The notes under the pieces: generated by a model
Database searches by the model: none
The model's input: the letters and a program-made list of their open reading frames with translations, nothing else
What the model was told of the DNA's origin: nothing
Part shown: piece after piece, positions 59,001 through 64,000 of the stretch
Layout of the letters: each line of letters opens with the position of its first letter
Numbering within the stretch: position 1 is the stretch's first letter
Made by a program: the position numbers and the translations under genes
Origin: Glandiceps talaboti
Lineage: Eukaryota > Hemichordata > Enteropneusta > Spengelidae
Direction: 5' to 3'
Length of the DNA stretch: 64,000 nt
Assembly (NCBI RefSeq): GCF_964340395.1
Contig: NC_135557.1
Location: 26,218,614-26,282,613 of the forward strand

Positions 59001-61117
59001 ATCTCCAGCCACACTAACACCAGACATTCATTGGCTTAATCCAAAGTACAAGTAAATCTCCAGTCACACTAACACCAGACATTCATTGGCTTAATCCAAA
59101 GTACAAGTAAATCTCCAGTCACACTAACACCAGACATTCATTGACTTAATCCAAAGTACTAGTAAATCTCCAGTCACACTAACACCAGACATTCATTGGC
59201 TTAATCCAAAGTAAATCTCCAGCCACACTTAATCCAAAGTAAATCTCCAGCCAAGGTGAATTCCTAGACTACAAAGTCTTGGTTAATGTTTAAGTGTTTG
59301 ATCCATCTGAAGGACAAGTCTGTAAGACACTTGATTCTTTTTCACTTTCCTTGAGTTCTAAGAGTTGAGCCAGTGCAAACAACAAACATAAGTACTTTTG
59401 TACAAGAGGTTCGTTTTTAGTCTTGCTGTTATTTTCTTTGTTGTAATTTCTTTTCATACATATGTTGAGATTAATTGTTAGTTTTCAGGGCTCGAAATTA
59501 ACAGTAGTCTCATGTCAACAGACTATCAATTCTTGTCATGGGACTACCATAATTGGCAGCTGGTAGCCTACTCAGACTACCACTGATTATGTGATGATTT
59601 AAACAATAGATTTAGATTTGAAAAATATTTCAATACCACACATATTTCCAATAAAGAAAATCTATTTTCAATTCAGAAATATTTAAAGGACTATTGGTCT
59701 CCAGCCTTGGACTACCACTTTCTGAATTGGTAATCCACTGGGTCGGAGTACCACAGATAAAAGTTAATTTTGAGTCCTGGATTTTCATTAACTCCCTAGA
59801 TCTAGAACTCAGGTGAAAAGTATTGCAGGCATCATAAATTGACAACAAAATTAGTGTTTGCATCTGTAATCTCAATTGAGGAATTCACTCATTTTTGTCA
59901 CTAACATACTATTAGTAAATGAGAAAGAGAAAAATAAACCAGAGTGAGGACTCAAACCAGAGACCTCCAGAGTCAGATCACTTGAAGGAGCCACTACCAA
60001 CTGTGTTACCCAGGCCGATATCCACAGACTCTACCACACTCTCCCTTTTAACTTTGGGAAACCAAACCAAACCACAAGCTACACTGCAGACAGCATACAC
60101 TGACCAATGTCAAAAGTAGTCATGCCAAACCAAACCACAAGCTACACTGCAGACAGCGTACACTGACTAATGTCAAAAGTAGTCATGCCAAACCAAACCA
60201 AACCACAAGCTACACTGCAGACAGCGTACGCTGATCAATATCAAAAGTAGTCATGCCAAACCAAACCACAAGCTACGCTGCAGACAGCATATGCTGACCA
60301 ATGTCAAAAGTTGTCATGCCAAACCAAACCACAAGCTACACTGCAGACAGCGTACACTGACCAATGTCAAAAGTTGTCATGCCAAACAGTAAAGGATTAA
60401 TATGGAAATAAAAATCACTGTTGTGATTATCATAAAAATTAGTATTATCATATTACCAGCATCTCTACTTTTAAAGTCATCACATTCACAAATCTTTTTT
60501 GACATGACCACAAGCTACAATACACCAATATATTACCCATGTAGTAAATACAATAATTCTGACAAGGTGACAATACAGTAGGGGAATACCCTCAACTAAT
60601 ATTACATTGTATATGATGTGTCTTGTACATGCCAACTGGGGGAAAGTGTAACAGACAAGGGCCATTCAATATGACAATTTACTGTGATTACCACTAACCT
60701 CCTTCTCCCCCCCCCCCCTCCCCCATGATAGGTTAAAGTAAGATGATTTCGTAAAGATTTTACATCTTTTAAGAAAGTCTTCGACACAGACATGCTGCGG
60801 TGCCCACCATGGCACAATCACAGTTCATCTATCACATAGAGGGACTGTGGTACAATACACCACAGTCTACCATTTATGGTACAGCTACGTACGTACTACG
60901 GTAGTTGCTACGACTATTACTATTACCAGATTTCGTCGAATCGCTGAACACAATTTTAGAATATCACAACCACACATTGGTCTGATTTCACCCTTTCACT
61001 TTTGTAGAAATACAACACATCTAACAATGGTTGAACTTACCTCTGATTCCTACATTCCCCAGAGTATTGAGGTGTCAAACGTTGTAACAACCGAATCCCT
61101 AAACCCGGAACCGCCAT
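29872..61117 (-). CDS. SLC37A2: Sugar-phosphate exchanger of the SLC37A1/SLC37A2 type, 15 coding exons
   Basis: SLC37A1/A2 proteins are major-facilitator, 12-helix antiporters that exchange glucose-6-phosphate for phosphate in the ER membrane. Joining 61041-61117, 50063-50144, 45518-45614, 44618-44696, 42526-42661, 41881-41957, 41360-41526, 40864-40913, 35971-36060, 35668-35758, 34355-34503, 33484-33606, 31556-31732, 30838-30917 and 29872-29974 gives 1578 nt with every phase closing: 525 residues (human A2 about 500, A1 533). Landmarks: [12 protein letters not shown] (42-53), luminal loop with sequon NDS (75-77) and WAPF, GHIGER, TGWPSMV (166-172), [22 protein letters not shown] (188-199), cytosolic loop 239-285, [70 protein letters not shown]. 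The GIR near the N-terminus resembles SLC37A1, so this may be co-orthologous to A1 and A2; SLC37A3/A4 fit less well. Confidence 0.95.
30309..30830. repeat. Compound (CA)n/(CATA)n array abutting the exon 14 donor
   Basis: About 520 bp of CA, TACA and CTCACATACACACATATAC blocks in nested order, between perfect (CA)n runs at both ends. On the gene strand the intron begins GTAAGATT then (GT)n. Long His/Thr/Tyr frames across it are artefacts. Confidence 0.96.
30838..30917 (-). CDS. SLC37A2: SLC37A exon 14
   Basis: The acceptor is CACTTTCAG and the donor is AG|GTAAGATT. It encodes [20 protein letters not shown], matching the end of helix 12 and the RLVxKE segment of vertebrate SLC37A2. Confidence 0.9.
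31262..31556 (-). repeat. SLC37A2: Tandem copies of SLC37A exon 13 end with its 5' splice site
   Basis: Units alternate 50 and 62 bp. Each repeats the last ~40 coding bases ([10 protein letters not shown] reading) and TTTG|GTAAGTATATC. Exon-end positions are 31556 (in use), 31506, 31444, 31394 and 31332; a decayed copy with GTGAGC is at about 31270. Reading past 31556 meets TAA within 12 codons. Confidence 0.92.
31556..31732 (-). CDS. SLC37A2: SLC37A exon 13
   Basis: 59 whole codons, phase 0 at both ends: [19 protein letters not shown] through [19 protein letters not shown] to LAACL. This is among the most conserved blocks of the family (helices 11-12). Confidence 0.96.
31868..31952. repeat. 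(GA)n microsatellite
   Basis: About 40 GA dinucleotides in the intron between exons 12 and 13, then a GTGTGTATGTAGA tail. Confidence 0.97.
32140..33470. repeat. Minisatellite, 32-33 bp x ~41
   Basis: Units contain GGTATTTCAGTTGACTCCCT and AGTATCATTAA. It begins about 10 bp inside the 5' end of the exon 12-13 intron. GTATC, GTACC, GAATC and GTATG variants recur in the same order twice (around 32140-32460 and 32640-33000), which indicates block duplication. Confidence 0.96.
33484..33606 (-). CDS. SLC37A2: SLC37A exon 12
   Basis: 41 codons in phase 0: [11 protein letters not shown], then [20 protein letters not shown]. The acceptor is TTTGTTTTATAG and the donor is TTTG|GTGAGT. Confidence 0.96.
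34355..34503 (-). CDS. SLC37A2: SLC37A exon 11
   Basis: The acceptor TTTTTTGTACCTTCAG is at 34504 and above. The exon encodes [18 protein letters not shown] through the [16 protein letters not shown] block. A second AG 12 nt further in would remove four residues in frame (TKFTD to N). The first is preferred for its pyrimidine tract and the FxxxEAxDLS match to vertebrates. Confidence 0.95.
34640..35510. repeat. Three adjacent short minisatellites in one intron
   Basis: 34640-34875: about five ~47-bp units with GGTGGTACTGCATTGGAGAT. 34885-35150: six 41-bp units with AGGTTGCCAATGATTGGATA. 35220-35510: seven ~41-bp units with CTAACCAATCAGAATGAACC. All carry CCAAT or ATTGG. They lie between exons 10 and 11. 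Confidence 0.93.
35668..35758 (-). CDS. SLC37A2: SLC37A exon 10
   Basis: The acceptor is CTCTTTTTTTTTCAG. It encodes [20 protein letters not shown] and [10 protein letters not shown], then A|GTAAGTC. This is helix 7 after the central loop. Confidence 0.96.
35857..35905 (-). repeat. SLC37A2: Intronic copy of SLC37A exon 9 end and donor
   Basis: TGGTATAAAAATAGCTCTTG onward repeats the exon 9 end at 35971-36016 with three changes. The gene-strand junction is ATACCA|GTAATG, 114 bp past the real donor. Reading through meets TGA. Confidence 0.85.
35971..36060 (-). CDS. SLC37A2: SLC37A exon 9
   Basis: 30 codons, phase 0. [20 protein letters not shown] is part of the variable cytosolic loop, then [10 protein letters not shown] leads into helix 7. 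The loop is shorter than in human SLC37A2. Confidence 0.9.
36365..36640 (-). mobile_element. SINE, 5'-truncated, reverse orientation
   Basis: The complement matches the body and tail of the SINE at 17861-18218: GGGGACCTGGTAGGATAGAG, CTGGATTGTATGCTCC, CATGCCAGGGGTAATAATTG. The tRNA-like head is absent. Confidence 0.8.
36650..40805. repeat. Large minisatellite, 65 bp x ~64
   Basis: Units contain TATGTATGGATCATCTAATT, TATTGGCACTGCTAAGTAGA and CAGAGAGTCTGGCCTTAAA. It fills 4.1 kb of the intron between exons 8 and 9. Variants (CTAATT/CTGATT, AAGT/AGGT, TATAC/TATGC, AGTCTGG/AGCCTGG) form recurring blocks, so the array grew by multi-unit duplication. Confidence 0.97.
40864..40913 (-). CDS. SLC37A2: SLC37A exon 8
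   Basis: A 50-nt exon. The acceptor is TGTTTTATCTTCAG and the donor is ACG|GTATGTT. It encodes the start of the cytosolic loop: H239, then [16 protein letters not shown], comparable to HPEDVDC of human SLC37A2. Confidence 0.9.
40951..41051. repeat. (GGT)n/(AGT)n trinucleotide repeat
   Basis: About 33 triplets, GGT then AGT, in an intron. The poly-threonine minus frame is not coding. Confidence 0.96.
41360..41526 (-). CDS. SLC37A2: SLC37A exon 7
   Basis: It encodes [37 protein letters not shown] and the FLFLIV helix end. This block is nearly identical to vertebrate SLC37A2 and is the strongest anchor for the family call. Donor GTCC|GTAAGTACT. Confidence 0.98.
41690..41870. repeat. Three ~65-bp intronic units
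   Basis: Copies contain AATTTACATAAATTTACATA and TCTGCATAGTT.GACA.TGAC, moderately diverged. Confidence 0.8.
41881..41957 (-). CDS. SLC37A2: SLC37A exon 6
   Basis: [20 protein letters not shown] then WFGKG and AG|GTAAATT. The TGWPS...NWFGKG stretch is a family signature lying between helices 3 and 5. Confidence 0.97.
42526..42661 (-). CDS. SLC37A2: SLC37A exon 5
   Basis: The acceptor is TATTTTATATTTCAG. It encodes [20 protein letters not shown], then [20 protein letters not shown], then VVQ|GTAAG. The GxxGER loop between helices 2 and 3 is typical of organophosphate antiporters. Confidence 0.97.
42662..43530. repeat. AT-rich minisatellite, ~41 bp x ~21
   Basis: Units contain AGATAAATATAAAATATATT with TATTATTTAAGATGCAA or TATTACTATTAAAGATG. 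It abuts the acceptor of exon 5. The 294-codon minus frame (IFYIYLICI...) is a repeat artefact. Confidence 0.96.
43960..44545. repeat. Minisatellite, ~71 bp x 8
   Basis: Units contain TTATTTCATATTCACTGATT and AAAGTACATTTAGTGGGGTT. It lies in the same intron as the 42662-43530 array and starts about 75 bp past the exon 4 donor. Confidence 0.95.
44618..44696 (-). CDS. SLC37A2: SLC37A exon 4
   Basis: The acceptor is CTCTGCCATAG. Two bases complete Asn86, then [20 protein letters not shown] and VAMFF, then AG|GTAACA. Matches the ELLG...AYAxxMF helix 2 segment. Confidence 0.96.
44797..45570 (-). repeat. SLC37A2: Minisatellite of exon 3 end plus 5' splice site, 55 bp x ~14
   Basis: Each unit on the gene strand has TGCTGGGCACCATTCA|GTAAGTC. 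Thirteen intact donors occur every 55 bp with exon-end positions from 45518 (used) to 44858; the outermost unit near 44803 has lost the GT. Copy-to-copy identity is very high. The exonic copy differs from the intronic ones (GAACAGC, TCTGAGC). Confidence 0.95.
45518..45614 (-). CDS. SLC37A2: SLC37A exon 3
   Basis: [20 protein letters not shown] then [12 protein letters not shown]. This is the ER-lumenal loop between helices 1 and 2, with one N-glycosylation sequon and the WAPF motif. Acceptor GATTTCTACAG. Confidence 0.95.
45715..48690. repeat. Large minisatellite, ~34 bp x ~85-90, with higher-order structure
   Basis: Units contain AGTCTCTGGGCTATACTGTC and AAGTCAGATAGCC, with shorter units lacking AAG. 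A string of about seven variant units at 46728-46935 recurs at 47268-47475, an offset near 540 bp. It lies between exons 2 and 3. Confidence 0.97.
49090..49845. repeat. Two intronic tandem repeats
   Basis: 49072-49222 has two ~75-bp copies with ATACCAGTATTTCTATTTTG. 49485-49845 has about seven 56-bp units with GGCTTAGTTGCTGCAGTAGG. Confidence 0.92.
50063..50144 (-). CDS. SLC37A2: SLC37A exon 2
   Basis: The acceptor is CTGTTTCAG and the donor is [31 protein letters not shown] then KPISVVK; helix 1 and the YHxSRKPISxVK signature present throughout SLC37A1/A2. Confidence 0.97.
51060..51687. repeat. Minisatellite, 66 bp x ~9.5, open on both strands
   Basis: Units contain GAATCACTTGATTAGCCAGC and TTGGTTTGCCTGGCATGGCT. 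The period is 22 codons, so one frame on each strand stays open for ~206 codons ([16 protein letters not shown]... and [14 protein letters not shown]...). No start context, splice sites or homology support coding. Confidence 0.93.
52490..53240. repeat. Minisatellite, ~42-45 bp x ~17
   Basis: Units contain CACTTGGCTAACTCTGACTT and ACTACCAAGTATAAAAGTT, in two length classes (CCAAGTATA, CCAATATA). Confidence 0.94.
53956..54277. mobile_element. MITE-like element, copy 2
   Basis: Same family as 13565-13892. The terminal inverted repeats read AAATGACCATATGG and, reversed, AAATGTCCATATGG, followed by paired ~70-bp arms (GATAACTCTATCATGTTTTC versus its counterpart). It shares CAATTTATTGAGTTACAAA in the core. 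Left TTAA at 53956-53959; the right site reads TTAT. Confidence 0.75.
54285..55110. repeat. Minisatellite, ~79 bp x ~10
   Basis: Units contain TCAATTTGATTGGATGTATT, CACATATTTATCTAAGGTGA and TCAAATACATCTCATGGAAC. One unit near 54980 lacks 20 bp. Confidence 0.95.
55250..55640. repeat. Dispersed repeat with local ~115-bp tandem copies
   Basis: Copies contain GTGTGTCAGCGGCGCATCAA and ATTGGCTTAGATGGTACACT. It belongs to the same family as 1725-1810, 11575-13065 (reverse) and 58575-58740. The forward frame at 55210-55602 is open by chance over the copies. Confidence 0.85.
57240..57955. repeat. Minisatellite, ~33 bp x ~21
   Basis: Units contain CACTTCACCCCAGCTGATGA and CTTAGTTTCAACCCC. Confidence 0.95.
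58735..59235. repeat. Minisatellite, ~58 bp x ~8
   Basis: Units contain CACACTAACACCAGACATTC and CCAAAGTACTAGTAAATCTC. It starts at the 3' end of a dispersed-repeat copy (GAGGGCACACTAACACCAG), so the array probably grew from that edge. Confidence 0.94.
59925..60020 (-). mobile_element. tRNA-like sequence, possible SINE head
   Basis: On the minus strand GGGTAACACAGTTGGTAGTG resembles an A box and GGTTTGAGTCCTCACT a B box about 35 bases later. No intact cloverleaf or tail is evident, so a decayed SINE is more likely than a tRNA gene. Confidence 0.4.
60060..60385. repeat. Minisatellite, ~60 bp x ~5
   Basis: Units contain CCAAACCACAAGCTACACTG and CAATGTCAAAAGTAGTCATG. Confidence 0.92.
61041..61117 (-). 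CDS. SLC37A2: SLC37A exon 1, start codon
   Basis: The start context is CATCAAGATGGCGG, with A at -3 and G at +4. It encodes [20 protein letters not shown] then ECRNQ, and AG|GTAAGTTC in phase 2, which fits exon 2 exactly. The GIR motif before helix 1 also occurs near the start of vertebrate SLC37A1. Confidence 0.88.
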
Positions 61118-61125
61118 CTTGATGA
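61106..61125 (-). promoter_or_regulatory. SLC37A2: YY1-like motif on the start codon
   Basis: AAGATGGCGG overlaps the ATG. YY1 sites of this form (AANATGGCGGC) are common at start codons of animal genes with first-exon promoters. The last base differs (T for C). Role inferred. Confidence 0.4.
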
Positions 61126-61432
61126 TACGTTTCTAGTAGTTTGGGTGAAACGACTTTGGGTGACAATATTGTTTAACTCTGAGAGTTTTGCTGTGTTTTA
61201 GGTTGTGCTCTGACACGGAAAACTGTCAAAGTGAACAGGTCATCATCTCGGCTAAAATGAATCTTCACCGTTAGCTCACTGATACACACAACGCTGGTGA
61301 CAATGTCCACTTCACACTTGACAGACAACCGATTGTTTAGACGATCGACCTTGTGGAGGTATCACATGATCAGCAGCTGACTAGGCTGTGCTCGGCCTGC
61401 ACCGGCCTGTGGATTTGTGAATGACTCTGAGG

Positions 61433-61537
<105 letters not shown>

Positions 61538-61539
61538 TG

Positions 61540-62855
61540 GCACAGGACACAGTTGAGTTTACGTTATTTTGATATTGCATATACCTATGCAAATATTTAA
61601 ATTGGTTATTATAACTTGCACAGTTCATATTTCTAATTAGACTGCCAATGGTTCCTAGCTTGTGAGGTGTTTTTTTTTCAAATAAAAGGGCCGGGCATTT
61701 TTAACCGACGGATGGAGGTGGGGTGTCATTTTGAAAAATACCACTTGAAGTTGAGGGGTATTTTGGAAAACATACACTGATCCCTATACACTAAATCAAA
61801 TAGGCCGCAACGTCCCAGCCATGCCAGGTAAAACAAACTTATGACCTTCTAGGCCACGAGACGTATTACTGAAATGGAGTGTAATGGTGTAGTGTAATGG
61901 TGTAGTGTAATGGTGATGGCATTGGAGATATATAATTGAAATAATCTGTAAACGAGAAGTACATGTAAATTAATGTATTTCTAAATTTGAATATTATAAT
62001 AATTCTTTATTACTAAACAACATGCTGTGGAAAGCATGGCATAGTAAAAACAATACTGTCAATTAATATACAATTAAAGTATGCAGAGCAAACAACATTT
62101 TGGCTCTAGTAAAAAAGTCAAGTTTCTGGAAAGTGAAATATTCAGATCTTTGAACAATCATTTGTTGGTCAGACGTTATAAAATCATTCTTATAATTATT
62201 AAAAAATCATTCATTAGATGCTGAGATTACAATGTACTCATATTTTCATCATGTATTTATTTATTTATTTATTTATTTATTTTCTGCATCCCTTTTATAT
62301 CAGGGGCTCACTAAAAACAGGAGCAGCATTTACATAGAAGTCAAATACATACAAAAAAAATTAAATATCATGTTAAAATAGCAACTAATAACATGTATTA
62401 CACCATATAAAGCTTAATTTCCAGCCTCGTTTACCCAGGGACTGACAGTTCGAGTTCCAGTCCCACTCTCAGTATCCATTTATAAACGATCGAGCACCCC
62501 CAAAGACAAGTCTAGATAATCAAGTTTACTCCATTCTGAGTTTATACACCTGCTAATAACCCAAACGAGTAGAAACACACACTGTGTAGAAGTCATAGAG
62601 AATATACGGAACATCCACTTTGACAACATCTTTCAACTCGGTAACAAACTTGTACAGGGAGGCTGTATAAATATGGTATATAGAGTTATTTATACTCCAT
62701 ATTTATTCCCGGGGATGTAGAAAGCCAAGTAGGTACGCTGTCTAGTAAGAAGGATGATAGTCAGGTATAGGTCAAAGGTGAGGTACAGGTTGGATAAAGG
62801 TGAATAAAGTCGACTTCTCATAGAGTGCAGAGAGAAGGGCGAAGAAGCAATTATT
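61540..62855. other. Intergenic stretch
   Basis: No gene is seen. It contains a (TTTA)n run at 62252-62282 and a segment at 61996-62060 (AATTCTTTATTACTAAACAA) like those at 3387-3410 and 21625-21660, possibly short element tails. Confidence 0.6.
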
Positions 62856-62859
62856 TTTT

Positions 62860-63106
62860 TAAATTTTTTTTAAATTTTATTTATTAACCATCCAACAGGC
62901 ATTGGCCCAATAACAGGAAAGTTCAGTGTTAATACAGGAGGAGTACCCGGGGAAAACCTGCGTTGTTCGGTAGAGTCAAACTGAACGACACTTTTCTTAC
63001 TTACAGCGTGGTAAATTTAATGAAATCCAGCCAACTGGCGGGTTCGAACCCAGGCTGCAGAGGTAAGAGGCGTACGAGCTAACTGCTCGGCCACCGACAA
63101 CCCAAT
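62860..63106 (-). mobile_element. tRNA-derived SINE, second family
   Basis: On the minus strand the head is GTCGGTGGCCGAGCAGTTAG (A box) with GGGTTCGAACCC (B box) about 38 bases later, like a class II (Ser/Leu) tRNA. The body follows (GAACAACGCAGGTTTTCCCC, GGGTACTCCTCCTGTATTAA) and ends CCTGTTGGATGGTTAATAAA with an A/T tail. It is unrelated to the SINE at 17861. Confidence 0.82.
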
Positions 63107-63384
63107 TATGCAGACTTACATATCTACTATCACGAATCTGTGAAAATTCAATTTTAAATCACAGAAGTAAAATCAATATGAAAATTGGAATATTTATTTT
63201 TCAATTGTGATCTTGGATTCGGAAATCCAAATTTATACAATAGTGTGTTTCTTGTCTTTTTAATTTGTAAATTGTGCGTTTTGAGGAGTTAATGTAAAAT
63301 TTGAATTATTTTTCGAATTCTTACTTTCCACCTAATTTTTTTCTGTAAACTACACTGCATAACAGACTGAAAGCTTCATTGCAG

Positions 63385-63901
63385 TTTATTCTCCTGTAAT
63401 AACCCGTATTTACTCCGTGTTTAATCATTGATGTTGGCGAGAGACCTCTGTCGAACGGGCATGGTTAAATATTGATCGTGAATAGGGTCTAGAAGCGCCA
63501 CCAACGATGAATCTTTCAGTCTGTATAACGAGAAATTAACTGGGCTCATAAATTAAAATAGACTTCCTGACATTCTAAACTGTTGTTCTGTATTGTTATT
63601 TTAGTTCAAAATATACGTGACGTTGTTAGTCTAAATGTACTCGTCATGCGTTCTGCCTTATTGAATATAAGCTTAATTCTAAACACCTATATTATTATCA
63701 TGTATTGATATTGTTGGGGTATCACCACGCTAAAATGTCATAGGAAAATATCCAACCGCTACAGAGGCAAGAGATGTCTTCTGCATCATTCTTTAACATA
63801 GTCTTGTGCTTGTCAGTGAAGTTATTTTCTTGTTATTCAACTGGGGGATTAGTTTGACGTTTTTTTCCTACTCGATGTAGTGATGACAACAGCCCACATA
63901 T
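63385..63901 (-). other. Putative 3' UTR of the sulfotransferase gene
   Basis: A minus-strand AATAAA lies at 63390-63385, about 510 bp past the stop at 63902. Nothing else is recognised here. Confidence 0.4.
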
Positions 63902-64000
63902 TTACTCATATTTGTATTTGAGATCCAAATCTTTCAACTTTTCTTTGTAAACAGCATCAGTATGTTCACTCTGGGCTACTGTAAACTGTGTTTTCCAACC
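63902..64000 (-). CDS. Cytosolic sulfotransferase (SULT family), C-terminal end
   Basis: Thirty-two residues ending TAA at 63904-63902, cut by the window edge: GWKTQFTVAQSEHTDAVYKE then KLKDLDLKYKYE. Cytosolic SULTs transfer sulfate from PAPS to phenols, steroids or amines. Their C-terminus has the G-D/G-W-K-x-x-F-T-V-A-Q block, part of the PAPS-binding and dimer region (KxxFTVxxxE), followed by Y-x-x-K/M and a short tail; all of these are present. The SULT subfamily cannot be told from this fragment. Confidence 0.87.
   Translation of the reverse strand, partial: GWKTQFTVAQSEHTDAVYKEKLKDLDLKYKYE

Larger units (their letters stand above)
50145..61040. other. SLC37A first intron (10.9 kb)
   Basis: No conserved exon is seen. 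It holds the arrays at 51060-51687, 52490-53240, 54285-55110, 57240-57955, 58735-59235 and 60060-60385, the MITE at 53956-54277, dispersed repeats at 55260-55500, 56050-56120 and 58575-58740, a (TTGATAAT)n tract at 55808-55860, and a diverged TE-like segment at 59490-59780 (GGGCTCGAAATTAAC). 56316-56386 could be an alternative first exon. Confidence 0.75.

Overview
This is intron-rich, AT-rich animal nuclear DNA. It shows GT-AG introns, short conserved coding exons, tRNA-derived SINEs, MITE-like elements and many micro- and minisatellites. The four recognisable genes are ordinary metazoan membrane-trafficking, lipid-domain, transporter and sulfotransferase genes. An invertebrate deuterostome is likely. 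A cephalochordate (amphioxus) fits best, because minisatellites that start on 5' splice sites are, from memory, a reported amphioxus peculiarity; this is inference, not proof.

Layout. (1) 5822-7663 (+): the last three coding exons of a prenylated Rab acceptor 1 gene (RABAC1/PRA1); its first exons were not found and probably lie before base 1. (2) 7664-19505: a gene-free stretch with the RABAC1 3' UTR, several minisatellites, a cluster of palindromes, a 467-bp duplicated segment, a TTAA-flanked MITE and a SINE. (3) 19506-20847 (-): TLCD5 (TMEM136), two coding exons, 251 residues. (4) 20866-29871: repeats, a TATA-headed 46-codon ORF at 23498-23638 (+), and the minisatellite 3' UTR of the next gene. 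(5) 29872-61117 (-): a complete 15-exon sugar-phosphate exchanger of the SLC37A1/A2 type. All splice phases close, and the spliced CDS is 1578 nt (525 residues). Nearly all of its intronic DNA is minisatellite. (6) 61118-63901: its promoter side, with a (CT)n tract and another SINE. (7) 63902-64000 (-): the last coding exon of a cytosolic sulfotransferase.

The genes do not form a pathway. The strongest unexplained signal is structural. In three genes, on both strands, the exon end plus its 5' splice site has been duplicated into the intron: 13 donors in a row after SLC37A exon 3, 6 after TLCD5 exon A, 5 after SLC37A exon 13, and 2 each after RABAC1 exon B and SLC37A exon 9. In every case the donor that keeps the conserved protein is the one nearest the exon body. 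In the SLC37A gene the stop codon itself lies in the first unit of an approximately 27-copy array that makes up most of the proximal 3' UTR. Exons were called by reading conserved protein segments, splice consensus and phase; no alignment or transcript was available.
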